Shown piece by piece: positions 8,474 to 16,659 of a DNA stretch of 64,000 nt. How positions within the stretch are numbered: position 1 is the first letter of the stretch; each line of letters starts with the position of its first letter. The position numbers and the translations under genes are program-made. The stretch is from Mesobacillus sp. S13 (lineage in GTDB: Bacteria; Bacillota; Bacilli; Bacillales; Cytobacillaceae), in NCBI RefSeq assembly GCF_020422885.1, contig NZ_CP084622.1:916001-980000 (forward strand), written 5' to 3'. The notes under the pieces are model-generated. The model worked only from the letters and a program-made list of their open reading frames with translations. It made no database searches and was not told the DNA's origin.

Positions 8474-9058
8474 ATGATGGAAGAACGATATGGAAAGCTG
8501 GCGATTGCGAATATCATGACAAGCATCTGGCTGGGCGAATGGGACACCTACGAAGCATTCATGAACGATGTCCCTGAAGGAATGCAGAATGAGCTTTCAT
8601 TTCATTCCTTATACAATCGGGAAGAAGTGCAGCTCTGGTATGACAATCACTTTTTCATACCGGGAGATCATTTTGTCTCCCCATACTTTTCGTCTTATAG
8701 TAAAAGTAATGAAGATGAAGAAGCCCGCAGGCATGAACTGCTATGCCTGATCGGCCTTTATGAAAAAACAGCTTTTTACTTCCCGCTCGAGCAAGACCGG
8801 CTGCCAGACCATTTCGGCAGCATGACGGCTTTTATGAGTTCAATTTTACAGGGGGAAATCCAGGCGGAACAAGAAGACGATCGCGAAAGACTTCAACAGC
8901 TGGAAGAAATAGAGGAAGAAATGCTGGCAAGATTCATCAAGCCAGTCCTAAAACCATTGCTGGAGTATGCCGAAGCAAAAATCAACCATCCATTCTTTAA
9001 AGAGTTCCTCAGCTTTTATGCGGAATTGATGAGTGAAGATTGGGCGGAGGCAGCATAA
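8474..9058 (+). CDS. TorD/DmsD-family molybdoenzyme chaperone
   Basis: About 195 residues; the start is taken at ATG 8474 (or 8477) after a GGTGG ribosome site, 49 bases past the catalytic gene. It is all-helical and acidic, with the patterns ALCL-like IANIMTSIWLGEW near the start, EEARRHELLCLIGLYEKTAFYFPLEQDRLPDHFGSMTAFM in the middle (the H/P-D-H-F-G-x-M signature region of TorD proteins) and a helical C-terminus. Such chaperones bind the Tat signal of their partner molybdoenzyme and hold it until the cofactor is inserted. As the last gene of the operon it almost certainly serves the catalytic subunit encoded just upstream. Confidence 0.88.
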   Translation: MMEERYGKLAIANIMTSIWLGEWDTYEAFMNDVPEGMQNELSFHSLYNREEVQLWYDNHFFIPGDHFVSPYFSSYSKSNEDEEARRHELLCLIGLYEKTAFYFPLEQDRLPDHFGSMTAFMSSILQGEIQAEQEDDRERLQQLEEIEEEMLARFIKPVLKPLLEYAEAKINHPFFKEFLSFYAELMSEDWAEAA

Positions 9059-9065
9059 AAAGAAG

Positions 9066-9093
9066 AAACGGTCCTCATAATCGGGGACCGTTT
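9066..9093. terminator. Bidirectional terminator between respiratory operon and small gene
   Basis: The inverted repeat AAACGGTCC / GGACCGTTT (9-bp stem, 10-nt loop) lies between two convergent genes. The T-richer side follows on the minus strand. Confidence 0.8.
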
Positions 9094-9103
9094 CGCTTTG
9101 TTC

Positions 9104-9220
9104 TTACTTATTTTGTTTAAAGTAATCTATAAACGCTTGATAAAACTCAATGCCCTGATAAAACATGAAGCCCATCGCAGTCAGTGAGAAGAAACCGATC
9201 ATCAGGAATCGAAACCACAT
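9104..9220 (-). CDS. 38-residue single-span membrane protein
   Basis: A small reading frame on the minus strand: MWFRFLMIGFFSLTAMG followed by a second amphipathic half ending DYFKQNK. It starts 11 bases after a strong AAGGAGG ribosome site (plus-strand 9232-9238) and ends just before a bidirectional terminator, which together argue that it is real despite its size. It has one membrane helix and a short charged tail. I do not recognise the family. Confidence 0.65.
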   Translation of the reverse strand: MWFRFLMIGFFSLTAMGFMFYQGIEFYQAFIDYFKQNK

Positions 9221-9244
9221 ACTATCATTCCTCCTTGATTTTTT

Positions 9245-9571
9245 TTAGAGAAAAAATCGAAGAGGGCTGATCACATAGTTTGACTGGAAAAAGACTGCGG
9301 TTAGAAAAGCAGATAAAGCTGTATTCCTGTTTGTCCTGTCTTTTGTTTTGCTTATAAAACTGGTTAAAACAAGAAGGACAAACACGGGTTGAATGAAAGC
9401 GGCTTGTTTGTCTTCTTTGCCTGGGCCGGGAGCATCTTCATGCATTTGATCCATGCTGATGATTGCTTTTGATTTAGGCTCGAATAATTTCAGTTTTTCG
9501 GCAGGAAGAGCACTGTGGCTGAGTAAAAGCAAAATGAACAGACTCAGAGAATAAATCATCAGCTTTTTCAC
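9245..9571 (-). CDS. Small exported or membrane protein, unknown
   Basis: A 108-residue protein read from GTG at 9571, chosen because GGAAGGGAG precedes it at good spacing. It begins with a signal-like segment (KKLMIYSLSLFILLLLSHSALPA), has a polar middle (about residues 25-55) and a second hydrophobic segment (AAFIQPVFVLLVLTSFIS) followed by a basic loop and a third weakly hydrophobic end. No known domain was recognised. It probably sits in the membrane. It shares a strand with, and lies next to, the 38-residue protein. Confidence 0.5.
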   Translation of the reverse strand: MKKLMIYSLSLFILLLLSHSALPAEKLKLFEPKSKAIISMDQMHEDAPGPGKEDKQAAFIQPVFVLLVLTSFISKTKDRTNRNTALSAFLTAVFFQSNYVISPLRFFL

Positions 9572-9669
9572 GGTTCCACACTCCCTTCCAAAAGTAGTAA
9601 TACAATCGTATAACAATATATGCATAGTGGAAACAAAAAAGTTTTGACATTTTTCTCAAAACAAAAAAA

Positions 9670-9691
9670 CAGGCACCTTAAATGGTGCCTG
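9670..9691 (-). terminator. Terminator of yfkK-like gene
   Basis: The stem CAGGCACC / GGTGCCTG is followed on the minus strand by a run of T, seven bases beyond the gene's stop codon. Confidence 0.85.
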
Positions 9692-9697
9692 CTCCAA

Positions 9698-9931
9698 TTA
9701 TTGCTTTCTTAAGTTTCCAAGCTCTTCAGCGATCGCCTGCATTTCATTTGGGCTGAAGTTATTTTTTCTCATGATCATATCGTAGATTTCTTTCAACTCT
9801 TCATACATCTCACTGTCAAAATGCGTCGATTTAATCGCGCCAAGGTTCATGAACTTCAATTTTTCCTTGATTTTCTCAACCATGAAATCAACGTTTTCAG
9901 GAGAATTTTTCGTTAAGTCCACTCCGTTCAT
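9698..9931 (-). CDS. yfkK: DUF1128 / UPF0435 family protein (YfkK-like)
   Basis: A 77-residue helical, charged protein: VDFMVEKIKEKLKFMNLGAIKSTHFDSEMYEELKEIYDMIMRK and a tail of AEELGNLRKQ. This pattern and length fit the DUF1128 (UPF0435) family, of which B. subtilis YfkK is the member I recall. The function is unknown. It is followed by a good terminator and is the first of several genes here whose order follows the yfk-yfj region of B. subtilis. Confidence 0.8.
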   Translation of the reverse strand: MNGVDLTKNSPENVDFMVEKIKEKLKFMNLGAIKSTHFDSEMYEELKEIYDMIMRKNNFSPNEMQAIAEELGNLRKQ

Positions 9932-9986
9932 CCTCTCAATGTTTGTACAACCATCTTTCCACGTCCGTCAAAAAAAGTCAATTAGA

Positions 9987-10013
9987 AATCCGGCGCCCTT
10001 GTGACGCCGGATT
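9987..10013 (-). terminator. Terminator of the alanine/glycine symporter gene
   Basis: The stem AATCCGGCG / CGCCGGATT lies just past the stop codon, with a run of seven T a few bases further on the minus strand. Confidence 0.85.
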
Positions 10014-10017
10014 GCAA

Positions 10018-11373
10018 TCAGGCACTATACGTGTTAGATTCTTTCTTCTCTTCTTTTATAGCATTCAGGATATTCCTCGTTTCAACCACGACCACGCCAG
10101 ACAAGCCGAGCAGCCCGATCAGGTTCGGGAAGGCCATCAATCCATTCATGACATCGGCTACTCCCCATACAACTTCCAGCTGTGAAATCGCACCGATGAA
10201 AACAGCGACGACAAATGCCATTCGATAATAAAACACGACACTTTTGCTGAAGAGATACGAGAAGCATTTTTCTCCATAATAAGACCAGCCGATGATGGTC
10301 GATGAGGCGAAGAACAGCAATCCTACCGCCACAATTACAGAACCAGTCTGGCCAAGGAACTTGCCGAAGGTAGCTGAAGTCAGGTCGGCAGCTGTTGTGT
10401 CACCGGTGTACAAGCCGCCCATGACAATGGTAATCCCCGTGATTGAACAAATGACGATTGTATCAATGAACACCTGGGTCATCGACACAAGAGCCTGCCG
10501 TCCCGGCAAGTCCGTCTTGGCTGCAGCGGCAGCGATTGGTGCGGAACCGAGACCAGCTTCGTTTGAGAAGACACCGCGGGCAACACCCATCCGGATGACA
10601 GTTCCAAGTGCACCGCCTGCGACCGCTTCGCCAGTGAAAGCATCTGTAAAAATAAGTGCAACTGCTGCTGGGACAAGGTCAAAGTTCATGATCATGACGA
10701 CCAGGCCAGCGAGAAGGTAAAATGCTGCCATCACTGGGACGAAAAGGGCAGTGACTTTTCCGATGCTCTTAATTCCGCCAATCAGGGCAAGTGCAGTGAA
10801 AATGGTCAATACAAGTCCCGTAACCCAGGCCGGGATTGAAAATGTTGATTGGACAACGCTGGCAACTGAATTTGATTGAACAAGATTGCCGATACCGAAA
10901 GCAGCGATCGCCCCAAATATAGCGAATAAGACCCCAAGCCATTTTTGGCCAAGTCCGCGTTCAAGATAGTACATTGGACCGCCAGACATCTCACCGTCCT
11001 TGTCCTCGACCCGGTATTTGACGGCTAGAACAGCTTCTGCATATTTCGTCGCCATTCCAAAGAATGCGGTAATCCACATCCAGAATACTGCACCAGGTCC
11101 GCCTGTGAAAATTGCGGTCGCGACACCGGCGATATTACCCGTACCGACTGTTGCAGCCAGCGCGGTCATCAATGCCTGGAAATGAGAGATATCCCCTTCA
11201 GAGCGGTTGTCCTGTTTTTTTGTAAAAGCAAGCTTAAGTGAGTAAGGCAGCAGCCTCAGCTGCAAAAAGCCAATGCGGAAGGTAAGGTAGATTCCAGTCC
11301 CGACAAGCAAAATCAATAGAGGGGGACCCCAAACCCAGCCGCTAATTTTTCCAATCCAATCTTCAAATGTCAT
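10018..11373 (-). CDS. Alanine/glycine:cation symporter (AGCS family)
   Basis: A 451-residue carrier with about ten to eleven membrane segments. Family signatures are clear: ALMTALAATVGTGNIAGVATAIFTGGPGAVFWMW near residues 70-105, the KYAEAVLAVKYR motif, SGGPMYYLERGLG, and GVFSNEAGLGSAPIAAAAAKTD in the second half. These proteins import alanine, glycine or a related amino acid with Na+ or H+. The start ATG at 11373 follows AAGGGGG. The gene is monocistronic with its own terminator. The exact substrate cannot be told. Confidence 0.92.
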   Translation of the reverse strand: MTFEDWIGKISGWVWGPPLLILLVGTGIYLTFRIGFLQLRLLPYSLKLAFTKKQDNRSEGDISHFQALMTALAATVGTGNIAGVATAIFTGGPGAVFWMWITAFFGMATKYAEAVLAVKYRVEDKDGEMSGGPMYYLERGLGQKWLGVLFAIFGAIAAFGIGNLVQSNSVASVVQSTFSIPAWVTGLVLTIFTALALIGGIKSIGKVTALFVPVMAAFYLLAGLVVMIMNFDLVPAAVALIFTDAFTGEAVAGGALGTVIRMGVARGVFSNEAGLGSAPIAAAAAKTDLPGRQALVSMTQVFIDTIVICSITGITIVMGGLYTGDTTAADLTSATFGKFLGQTGSVIVAVGLLFFASSTIIGWSYYGEKCFSYLFSKSVVFYYRMAFVVAVFIGAISQLEVVWGVADVMNGLMAFPNLIGLLGLSGVVVVETRNILNAIKEEKKESNTYSA

Positions 11374-11690
11374 GTTGTGCCCCCTTGTAAAATTATCTTC
11401 GAAAAATGTTCTCCAACAAGAATATTCTGATAATTAGTGTGAGTCAAGCAATATCTATCAGGTAAAACTTAGCAGGGCAGTTGAAAGGATACCTGAGTAG
11501 CTGTTGTTAAGGTATCTTTGCGAATAATAAATGATCTAAGATTTTTTAAGTTCTCCGGAGAATGACTAATAAAAATTCACAATATTTTTCTCAATACTTG
11601 CATGAAGTAGTGGCAATCGTGGAAAATGTTAGTTAGGAAGCAGGCGAGTTGAGACCTGCAAAGATCAGGAAGACTCTAGGAGGAGAAAAC
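11374..11690. other. Intergenic region without recognised genes
   Basis: 317 bases between the divergent symporter and YtxH-like genes. It holds a 7-bp inverted repeat (GATACCT at 11488-11494, AGGTATC at 11510-11516) and a perfect 12-bp palindrome TTCTCCGGAGAA at 11551-11562. No riboswitch was recognised. The palindrome could be an operator. Confidence 0.4.
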
Positions 11691-12053
11691 ATGGGCAGTT
11701 CGAAAAAGTTTTGGATGGGCATGGTTTTAGGTGCAATGGCCGGCGGAGCGGTTACTTTATTGGAGAAATCGACCCGGCAGGCTGTTAAAGAGGATTTCAG
11801 CAAGGTTTCCAGCGGTGTAGCATATGTGGTCAAAAATCCAAATGAATTTATTGAAGACCTAAGGGAGACAGCGAATAAAGTGCGGACAACAGTGGAACAA
11901 GTAACAGAGGACGTTGCTTTTATCACTGAAAAGGTAGAAGAAATAAAGGATGTACCTCCTCAGGTTACGGAATTGGTCAAAGACACGAAAGAAACACTGA
12001 GGAAGATTGCGTCATCTGCCCAAGCACAGCAGCATATAGATGAAAATGAATAA
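11691..12053 (+). CDS. YtxH-like general stress protein
   Basis: A 120-residue protein starting at ATG 11691 behind AGGAGG. It begins with a glycine-rich hydrophobic segment (FWMGMVLGAMAGGAVTLLEKSTR), typical of the YtxH family, and continues as a long amphipathic helix (VEQVTEDVAFITEKVEEIKDV...). Family members are envelope-associated stress proteins. The region NPNEFIEDLRETANK is similar to the paralogue at 20502 (NNPTDVKDQMMSSFKEASS). It lies 50 bases upstream of the YfkH-like gene and probably shares its transcript. Confidence 0.8.
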   Translation: MGSSKKFWMGMVLGAMAGGAVTLLEKSTRQAVKEDFSKVSSGVAYVVKNPNEFIEDLRETANKVRTTVEQVTEDVAFITEKVEEIKDVPPQVTELVKDTKETLRKIASSAQAQQHIDENE

Positions 12054-12103
12054 TGACTGACAAGCCCATGGCAGGACAAGGAAAGCATAAATGAGGTGAA
12101 TCA

Positions 12104-12919
12104 ATGGTTGATATATCATTTTTCAGGCATATGTGGCAGAGGATACAGGAAGACGATGTTCCGGCTCTTGCCGCGCAGTTGGCCTATTTCTTCTTGCTTT
12201 CCTTATTTCCGCTGTTGATCTTCTTGGTCACATTGGTTCCTTATTTGCCAATTTCAGAAGTGGATATCCTCGGTTTTTTTGATGATTATGCTCCAGGTGA
12301 ATCGATGGACCTGATTAAGAACAGCCTGGAGGATATCATGAAAAAAGACGGAAAATTGCTGAGCTTTGGATTGCTGGCAACGGTTTGGTCCGCCTCAAAT
12401 GGGATCAATGCCATTGTCAGGGCATTTAACCGTGCGTACCGAGTAGAGGAAACAAGGTCGTTCATCATAAGCAGGTTAATGGCAATCTTTTTGACCTTTG
12501 CCATGATCTTTGTATTTCTGGTCGCATTGATTCTGCCAGTGTTCGGGAAAGAAATCGGCAGCTGGCTGTTCGCGAATTTCGGGCTGAAGGAAGAATTCGT
12601 TTACGTCTGGAATATGTTCCGGTGGCTGATCAGTATCTTGATTTTGTTTATTGTTTTCCTCGGGCTATACTGGATAGCTCCCAATAAAAAGCTTACGTGC
12701 ATCAGCGGGGTGCCTGGTTCGATCTTTGCCACAGGCGGATGGGTTCTCGTTTCACTCGGCTTCTCCTACTATGTCAGCAATTTCGCTTCCTACACCGCTA
12801 CTTACGGCAGTATTGGAGCGATCATTGTCCTGATGATCTGGCTCTATTTATCCGCCTACATCATTATCATCGGCGGAGAAATCAATGCCTATTATAGTGA
12901 GAAGAAAGCAGGCTGCTGA
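12104..12919 (+). CDS. yfkH: YihY/UPF0761 family membrane protein (YfkH-like)
   Basis: A 271-residue inner-membrane protein with about six helices. The N-terminal signature (DDVPALAAQLAYFFLLSLFPLLIFLVTL) and the C-terminal YTATYGSIGAIIVLMIWLYLSAYIIIIGGEINAYY are diagnostic of the YihY/BrkB-like family, once wrongly called ribonuclease BN. The function is unsettled; a transporter or flippase is suspected. GAGGTG precedes the ATG. The position matches yfkH in the syntenic B. subtilis order. Confidence 0.9.
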   Translation: MVDISFFRHMWQRIQEDDVPALAAQLAYFFLLSLFPLLIFLVTLVPYLPISEVDILGFFDDYAPGESMDLIKNSLEDIMKKDGKLLSFGLLATVWSASNGINAIVRAFNRAYRVEETRSFIISRLMAIFLTFAMIFVFLVALILPVFGKEIGSWLFANFGLKEEFVYVWNMFRWLISILILFIVFLGLYWIAPNKKLTCISGVPGSIFATGGWVLVSLGFSYYVSNFASYTATYGSIGAIIVLMIWLYLSAYIIIIGGEINAYYSEKKAGC

Positions 12920-13022
12920 CATCCTGACTTATCCTGAAATTACCTCAGGTAACCTCTGCTGTTTTTGCAGATGATACAATTGAGGCTTGCTCCTCACTTC
13001 TTATGAACAGGGGGAATTCAGG

Positions 13023-13127
13023 ATGGCAAAGAAGACGAAAAAAGACGGAAGCACAAAGCAAAAAGGCAAAAGCAACCACAGCCAAAAAACATCCGGTTCA
13101 GCAAACGGATCAAACGGATATCACTAA
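13023..13127 (+). CDS. 34-residue Lys/Ser-rich protein, SASP-like
   Basis: A short gene, ATG at 13023 behind AGGGGG, encoding a basic, Lys/Ser/Gly/Asn-rich peptide (MAKKTKKDGSTKQKGK at the N-terminus, ending SGSANGSNGYH). A strong terminator begins five bases after the stop, so the unit is compact and probably real. Composition and size resemble minor small acid-soluble spore proteins, but I cannot place it in a named family. A perfect palindrome TTACCTCAGGTAA at 12940-12952 lies upstream and could be an operator. An overlapping longer frame starting at 13003 runs through the terminator and was rejected. Confidence 0.6.
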   Translation: MAKKTKKDGSTKQKGKSNHSQKTSGSANGSNGYH

Positions 13128-13131
13128 CACC

Positions 13132-13160
13132 AAGCGCCCCATTCGGAGGGCGCTTTTCTT
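13132..13160 (+). terminator. Terminator of the 34-residue protein gene
   Basis: The stem AAGCGCCC / GGGCGCTT with an 8-nt loop is followed by TTCTTTATT. Confidence 0.85.
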
Positions 13161-13187
13161 TATTGATAGGATGCTTAAGCGGGGCTA

Positions 13188-13492
13188 TGACGGACAGAAA
13201 TCGGGGGAAGCAGATGAAAAGTGTCCGTCAGCAAGGCCATGACGGACAAAAATCAGTGGAAGCAGAGAAGAAATGTCCGTCATCAAAGCCATGATGGACA
13301 AAAATCAGTGGAAGCAGAGAGGAAATGTCCGTCATCAAAGCCATGACGGACAAAAATCAGTGGAAGCAGAGAGGAAATGTCCGTCATCAAAGCCATGACG
13401 GACAAAAATCGGTGGAAGCAGAGAGGAAATGTCCGTCAGCAAGGCCATGACGGACAAAAATCAATGGAAGCAGAGAGGAGATGTCTGTCATC
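13188..13492. repeat. 52-nt tandem array with TGTCCGTCA / TGACGGACA arms
   Basis: TGTCCGTCA (last copy TGTCTGTCA) starts at 13222, 13274, 13326, 13378, 13430 and 13482, so the period is exactly 52 nt five times. Each unit has a TGTCCGTCAT arm, a 7-nt loop, ATGACGGACA, then AAAATCAGTGGAAGCAGAGA and GAAA. Point changes have accumulated but no insertions or deletions. Non-coding. It sits between two terminators. Confidence 0.95.
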
Positions 13493-13524
13493 AATAGCTT
13501 GGCTTAATCCAGGGTAATAAAAAA

Positions 13525-13551
13525 CTCCCGCTGGATTTTCACCAGCGGGAG
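13525..13551 (-). terminator. Terminator of zosA-like gene
   Basis: The 10-bp stem CTCCCGCTGG / CCAGCGGGAG is followed by a T-run on the minus strand, eight bases past the stop codon. Confidence 0.9.
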
Positions 13552-13558
13552 CTAACCT

Positions 13559-15478
13559 TTATTTCAACAGCCTCAAGCTATTTAATATAACTAGAATGGT
13601 GCTGCCTTCGTGGCCGATGACTCCGTATGGCAGGTCGAGCAGCTGAAGGAAGTTGGATGCGATGAGCACCATGATGACCAGGATCGAGAACACGATGTTT
13701 TGTTTGACGATTGTGTTCATTCGGCGGGACAGGTTGATGGCTTCGGCAATCTTTGGCAGGTCGTTTTTCATCAGGACGACGTCTGCTGTTTCCAAAGCAA
13801 CATCGGAACCTTCTCCCATTGCGATGCCGACATTTGCGGTTGCAAGTGCAGGCGCGTCATTGATGCCGTCTCCAACCATGGCAACCTGGCCATATTGGTC
13901 TTTCAATTTCTTCAATTCCTGAACCTTTGTTTCTGGCAGGCATTCAGCGATATATCCTTGAACATGGCTTTCAGCCGCGATGGCCTTGCCTGTGTTCTGG
14001 CTATCTCCTGTCAGCATGACCGTGTAGATGCCTTCTGACTTTAACAGGTCGATTGCCTGTTTCGTTTCTTCACGGACAACATCTTTCAATGCGATCAACC
14101 CTGCAAGCTGACCATTCCGTTCGATGAAAACGATGGTTTTGCCTTGTGCTGCAAGCTGTAACGCGGCCCCGCCAGAGAAGGATTCAGCTTCGGTCCTTCC
14201 GACAAAGTCGGCTTTTCCGATTTTCCAATCCTCATTTTCAAAGTGAGCCTTCACACCCCAGCCTGATACATCCTCGATGCTCTCTGGATGAATCAGCTCC
14301 TTGCCAAGCACCTCCTTGGAATATTTCACGATAGCGTTGGCCAACGGGTGGTTGGAGTGACTTTCAATTGATGCTGCTTTAAGCAGGACATCATCAGTAT
14401 CAAGCCCTTCAGCGACAATTACATCGGTTACTTCCGGCTTGCCTTTTGTCAAAGTCCCTGTTTTATCGAAAGCGATTGCTTTGAGGTGACTCAGATTTTC
14501 CAGGTGGACTCCGCCCTTAAATAGGATTCCGTGTTTCGCGCCATTCGAAATCGCCGACAAAGTTGCAGGCATGATCGAGGCAACGAGTGCGCATGGTGAA
14601 GCAACGACAAGCAGGATCATCGCGCGGTAAAACGTCTCCGTCCAACTCCAGTCAAGCAGATAATGCGGAACGAACATCATCAGCACGACGACTGCCAGAA
14701 CGACTTTTACGTAAGTGCCTTCAAACCGTTCGATGAACAGCTGGGAAGGGGACTTTTCACTTTGCGCGTTCTGGACGAGCTGGATGATTTTTTGAAACAG
14801 TGTCTCGTCATTTCGTTTTGTAATCTCAACGGTAAGCGATCCTGTCAGGTTGACCGTACCTGCAAATACATCATCTCCGGAATCTTTCGAAACCGGAATG
14901 GATTCCCCGGTGATGGCAGCCTGGTCGATCGTTGACTGCCCTCTGGCGACCTTGCCATCGGATGGAATTCTTTCACCTGGCTTCACCAAAATCATGTCGC
15001 CAATCTCCAATTCTGAAACATGCACTTTTTCCTCAATTCCATCTGCAATCCTCAATGCTTCCTCCGGCTGCAGCTCCATCAAAGAGGATATTTCCTTATG
15101 GCTCTTGTTCATCGTATACGTTTCCAGCGCTCCGCTCATCGCAAAAATGAAAATCAAAATCGCGCCTTCTGTCCAGTAACCAATAATGGCCGAGCCAATC
15201 GCAGCAAAGATCATCAACATCTCAACGTTCAATTCTTTGTCTTCAATTGTCGCTTCAATACCTTCCTTTGCTTTAGCAAAACCGCCAATGATATAGGCCA
15301 GGATAAAAGCGATGACAGATGCAGTTTCTGAATCTCCCTTGCTTAAAATCCATCCTGCAGCAATCAAGATCCCGCTGATTACGGCAGCGATGAGTTCGGC
15401 GTGAGGTTTTATTTTTTCCAAAAAGCTTACTTCAGGAACCGGATTTTTCTTTAACAATGCATTTGCTCCCTGTGCCAT
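13559..15478 (-). CDS. zosA: P1B-type metal-transporting ATPase, ZosA/CadA-like
   Basis: A 639-residue pump. It lacks an N-terminal metal-binding (HMA) domain, as B. subtilis ZosA does. Visible: transmembrane metal site SPCAL, phosphorylation motif DKTGTLTKG, actuator TGES, HP motif SHSNHPLA, and the hinge GDGINDAPALA. The family moves Zn2+, Cd2+ or Co2+; ZosA imports or handles zinc during peroxide stress in B. subtilis under PerR. A PerR-like box lies 33-47 bases upstream of the start, which supports this assignment. Monocistronic, with a strong terminator. Confidence 0.85.
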   Translation of the reverse strand: MAQGANALLKKNPVPEVSFLEKIKPHAELIAAVISGILIAAGWILSKGDSETASVIAFILAYIIGGFAKAKEGIEATIEDKELNVEMLMIFAAIGSAIIGYWTEGAILIFIFAMSGALETYTMNKSHKEISSLMELQPEEALRIADGIEEKVHVSELEIGDMILVKPGERIPSDGKVARGQSTIDQAAITGESIPVSKDSGDDVFAGTVNLTGSLTVEITKRNDETLFQKIIQLVQNAQSEKSPSQLFIERFEGTYVKVVLAVVVLMMFVPHYLLDWSWTETFYRAMILLVVASPCALVASIMPATLSAISNGAKHGILFKGGVHLENLSHLKAIAFDKTGTLTKGKPEVTDVIVAEGLDTDDVLLKAASIESHSNHPLANAIVKYSKEVLGKELIHPESIEDVSGWGVKAHFENEDWKIGKADFVGRTEAESFSGGAALQLAAQGKTIVFIERNGQLAGLIALKDVVREETKQAIDLLKSEGIYTVMLTGDSQNTGKAIAAESHVQGYIAECLPETKVQELKKLKDQYGQVAMVGDGINDAPALATANVGIAMGEGSDVALETADVVLMKNDLPKIAEAINLSRRMNTIVKQNIVFSILVIMVLIASNFLQLLDLPYGVIGHEGSTILVILNSLRLLK

Positions 15479-15510
15479 CCTTTTCTCCTCCTTTAAATCT
15501 CTCTAAATGA

Positions 15511-15525
15511 TACTAATAATCACAA
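15511..15525 (-). promoter_or_regulatory. PerR/Fur-family-like operator upstream of zosA
   Basis: On the minus strand the 15-mer TTGTGATTATTAGTA matches 11 of 15 positions of the PerR box TTATAATTATTATAA as I recall it. It lies immediately upstream of the ZosA-like gene, whose B. subtilis counterpart is PerR-controlled. Fur or Zur binding is an alternative. Confidence 0.5.
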
Positions 15526-15672
15526 TCAATCCCCTTAAAAAACACGAAAGCTGCCACCAGAATGGTGACAGCGAGAATCCAAGTCGAAAAATACATATTG
15601 TGTTCACTATTATGTTACCATACAATATATGCTTTTTGAAAGAATAATGCGTCTGTCTAAGGAGATCATTTA

Positions 15673-16611
15673 ATGACAACAAAAGACTTTTTTACCCACC
15701 CGCTTGGAATTGCTGTTTCGGCTGTAGGTGCGACCTTCCTATGGGGAAGTGCGTTCCCATTCATAAAGCTGAGCTATAACAGCCTTGATATCAGGCCGGA
15801 AGAGATGGGGGAGCAAATGCTGTTTGCAGGGTACCGATTCCTGCTTGCCGGGCTGCTTATCCTGATCATGTTCCTCCTTTTAAAAAGGAAGATGAAATTC
15901 AGGCCCGAAAGTACTAAGTCTCTTCTGAAAATTGGCCTGTTCCAGACGTTTCTCCAATATGTCCTGTTTTATATCGGACTTAGTTATTCAACCGGAATCC
16001 AGGGCTCAATCATTGCCGGGACCACTTCGTTTTTTCAAATCCTGCTTGCGCACTTCCTTTATCCTGATGACAGGATGAGCCGTTTAAAGGTTGCCGGGCT
16101 GATGGTCGGATTCACAGGGGTTATCTTCGCGAACTGGCCTAATGGTGATTATGAAATCAGTTTTGGTATTGGAGAAATCCTGCTTATGGGAGCGATGATG
16201 GCTGGTGCCTACGGAAATATCCTTGCAAAACAGGGTAGCGCTAAGATGGAGGTCATTTATTTAACAGCTTACCAGATGATCCTGGGATCCCTCGGCTTGA
16301 TTGCCATTGGAGCTTTCTCAGTGGGGATTGCGCCTTTCGATTTCGATTTAAAGTCAGGTTTGATGCTTCTCTATCTGGCATTTCTTTCAGCAGCAGGCTT
16401 TATTTTATGGAACAATGTCATGAAGTACAATCAGGTCGGCAAGGTCTCATTGTATCTGTTCCTCGTCCCTGTATTCGGCGTGATACTATCAGCGGTGCTG
16501 CTTGCTGAACCAATACATTATTTTGTCATTGCTGGATTACTTTTTGTAGTCGTCGGTATCGTGCTTGTCAACCGGCCAGCCCGAAAAAGAAACAGCCTCC
16601 CTGCGAAATAG
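15673..16611 (+). CDS. EamA-family (DMT superfamily) transporter
   Basis: A 312-residue protein with ten membrane helices in two EamA repeats. The first begins GIAVSAVGATFLWGSAFPFIKLSY and the second IGEILLMGAMMAGAYGNILAKQG, ending in the second-repeat motif YLFLVPVFGVILSAVLLAEPI. Family members export or import amino acids, sugars or other metabolites. The substrate is not deducible. An AAGGAG ribosome site precedes the ATG. The gene's last bases form the left arm of its own terminator. Confidence 0.88.
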   Translation: MTTKDFFTHPLGIAVSAVGATFLWGSAFPFIKLSYNSLDIRPEEMGEQMLFAGYRFLLAGLLILIMFLLLKRKMKFRPESTKSLLKIGLFQTFLQYVLFYIGLSYSTGIQGSIIAGTTSFFQILLAHFLYPDDRMSRLKVAGLMVGFTGVIFANWPNGDYEISFGIGEILLMGAMMAGAYGNILAKQGSAKMEVIYLTAYQMILGSLGLIAIGAFSVGIAPFDFDLKSGLMLLYLAFLSAAGFILWNNVMKYNQVGKVSLYLFLVPVFGVILSAVLLAEPIHYFVIAGLLFVVVGIVLVNRPARKRNSLPAK

Positions 16612-16622
16612 GGAGGCTTTTT
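16595..16622 (+). terminator. Terminator overlapping the EamA gene end
   Basis: The stem GCCTCCC / GGGAGGC followed by TTTTTT. The stop codon lies in the loop. Confidence 0.9.
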
Positions 16623-16659
16623 TGGGTTTTAAAAATCGAACATGGAGCTTGTTTTCTTT

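Noticed and set aside
11374..11690. Glycine riboswitch ahead of the AGCS symporter
   Set aside because: Such switches are common before this family, but none of the conserved blocks was found.
13003..13242. 79-residue frame overlapping the 34-residue protein
   Set aside because: It reads through a strong terminator and into the 52-nt array. The in-register alternative at 13023 has the better ribosome site and ends just before the terminator.
13188..13492. Possible CRISPR array
   Set aside because: Units are contiguous with near-identical spacers, no unique spacers and no cas genes. The same holds for 50837-51572 and 60840-61212.
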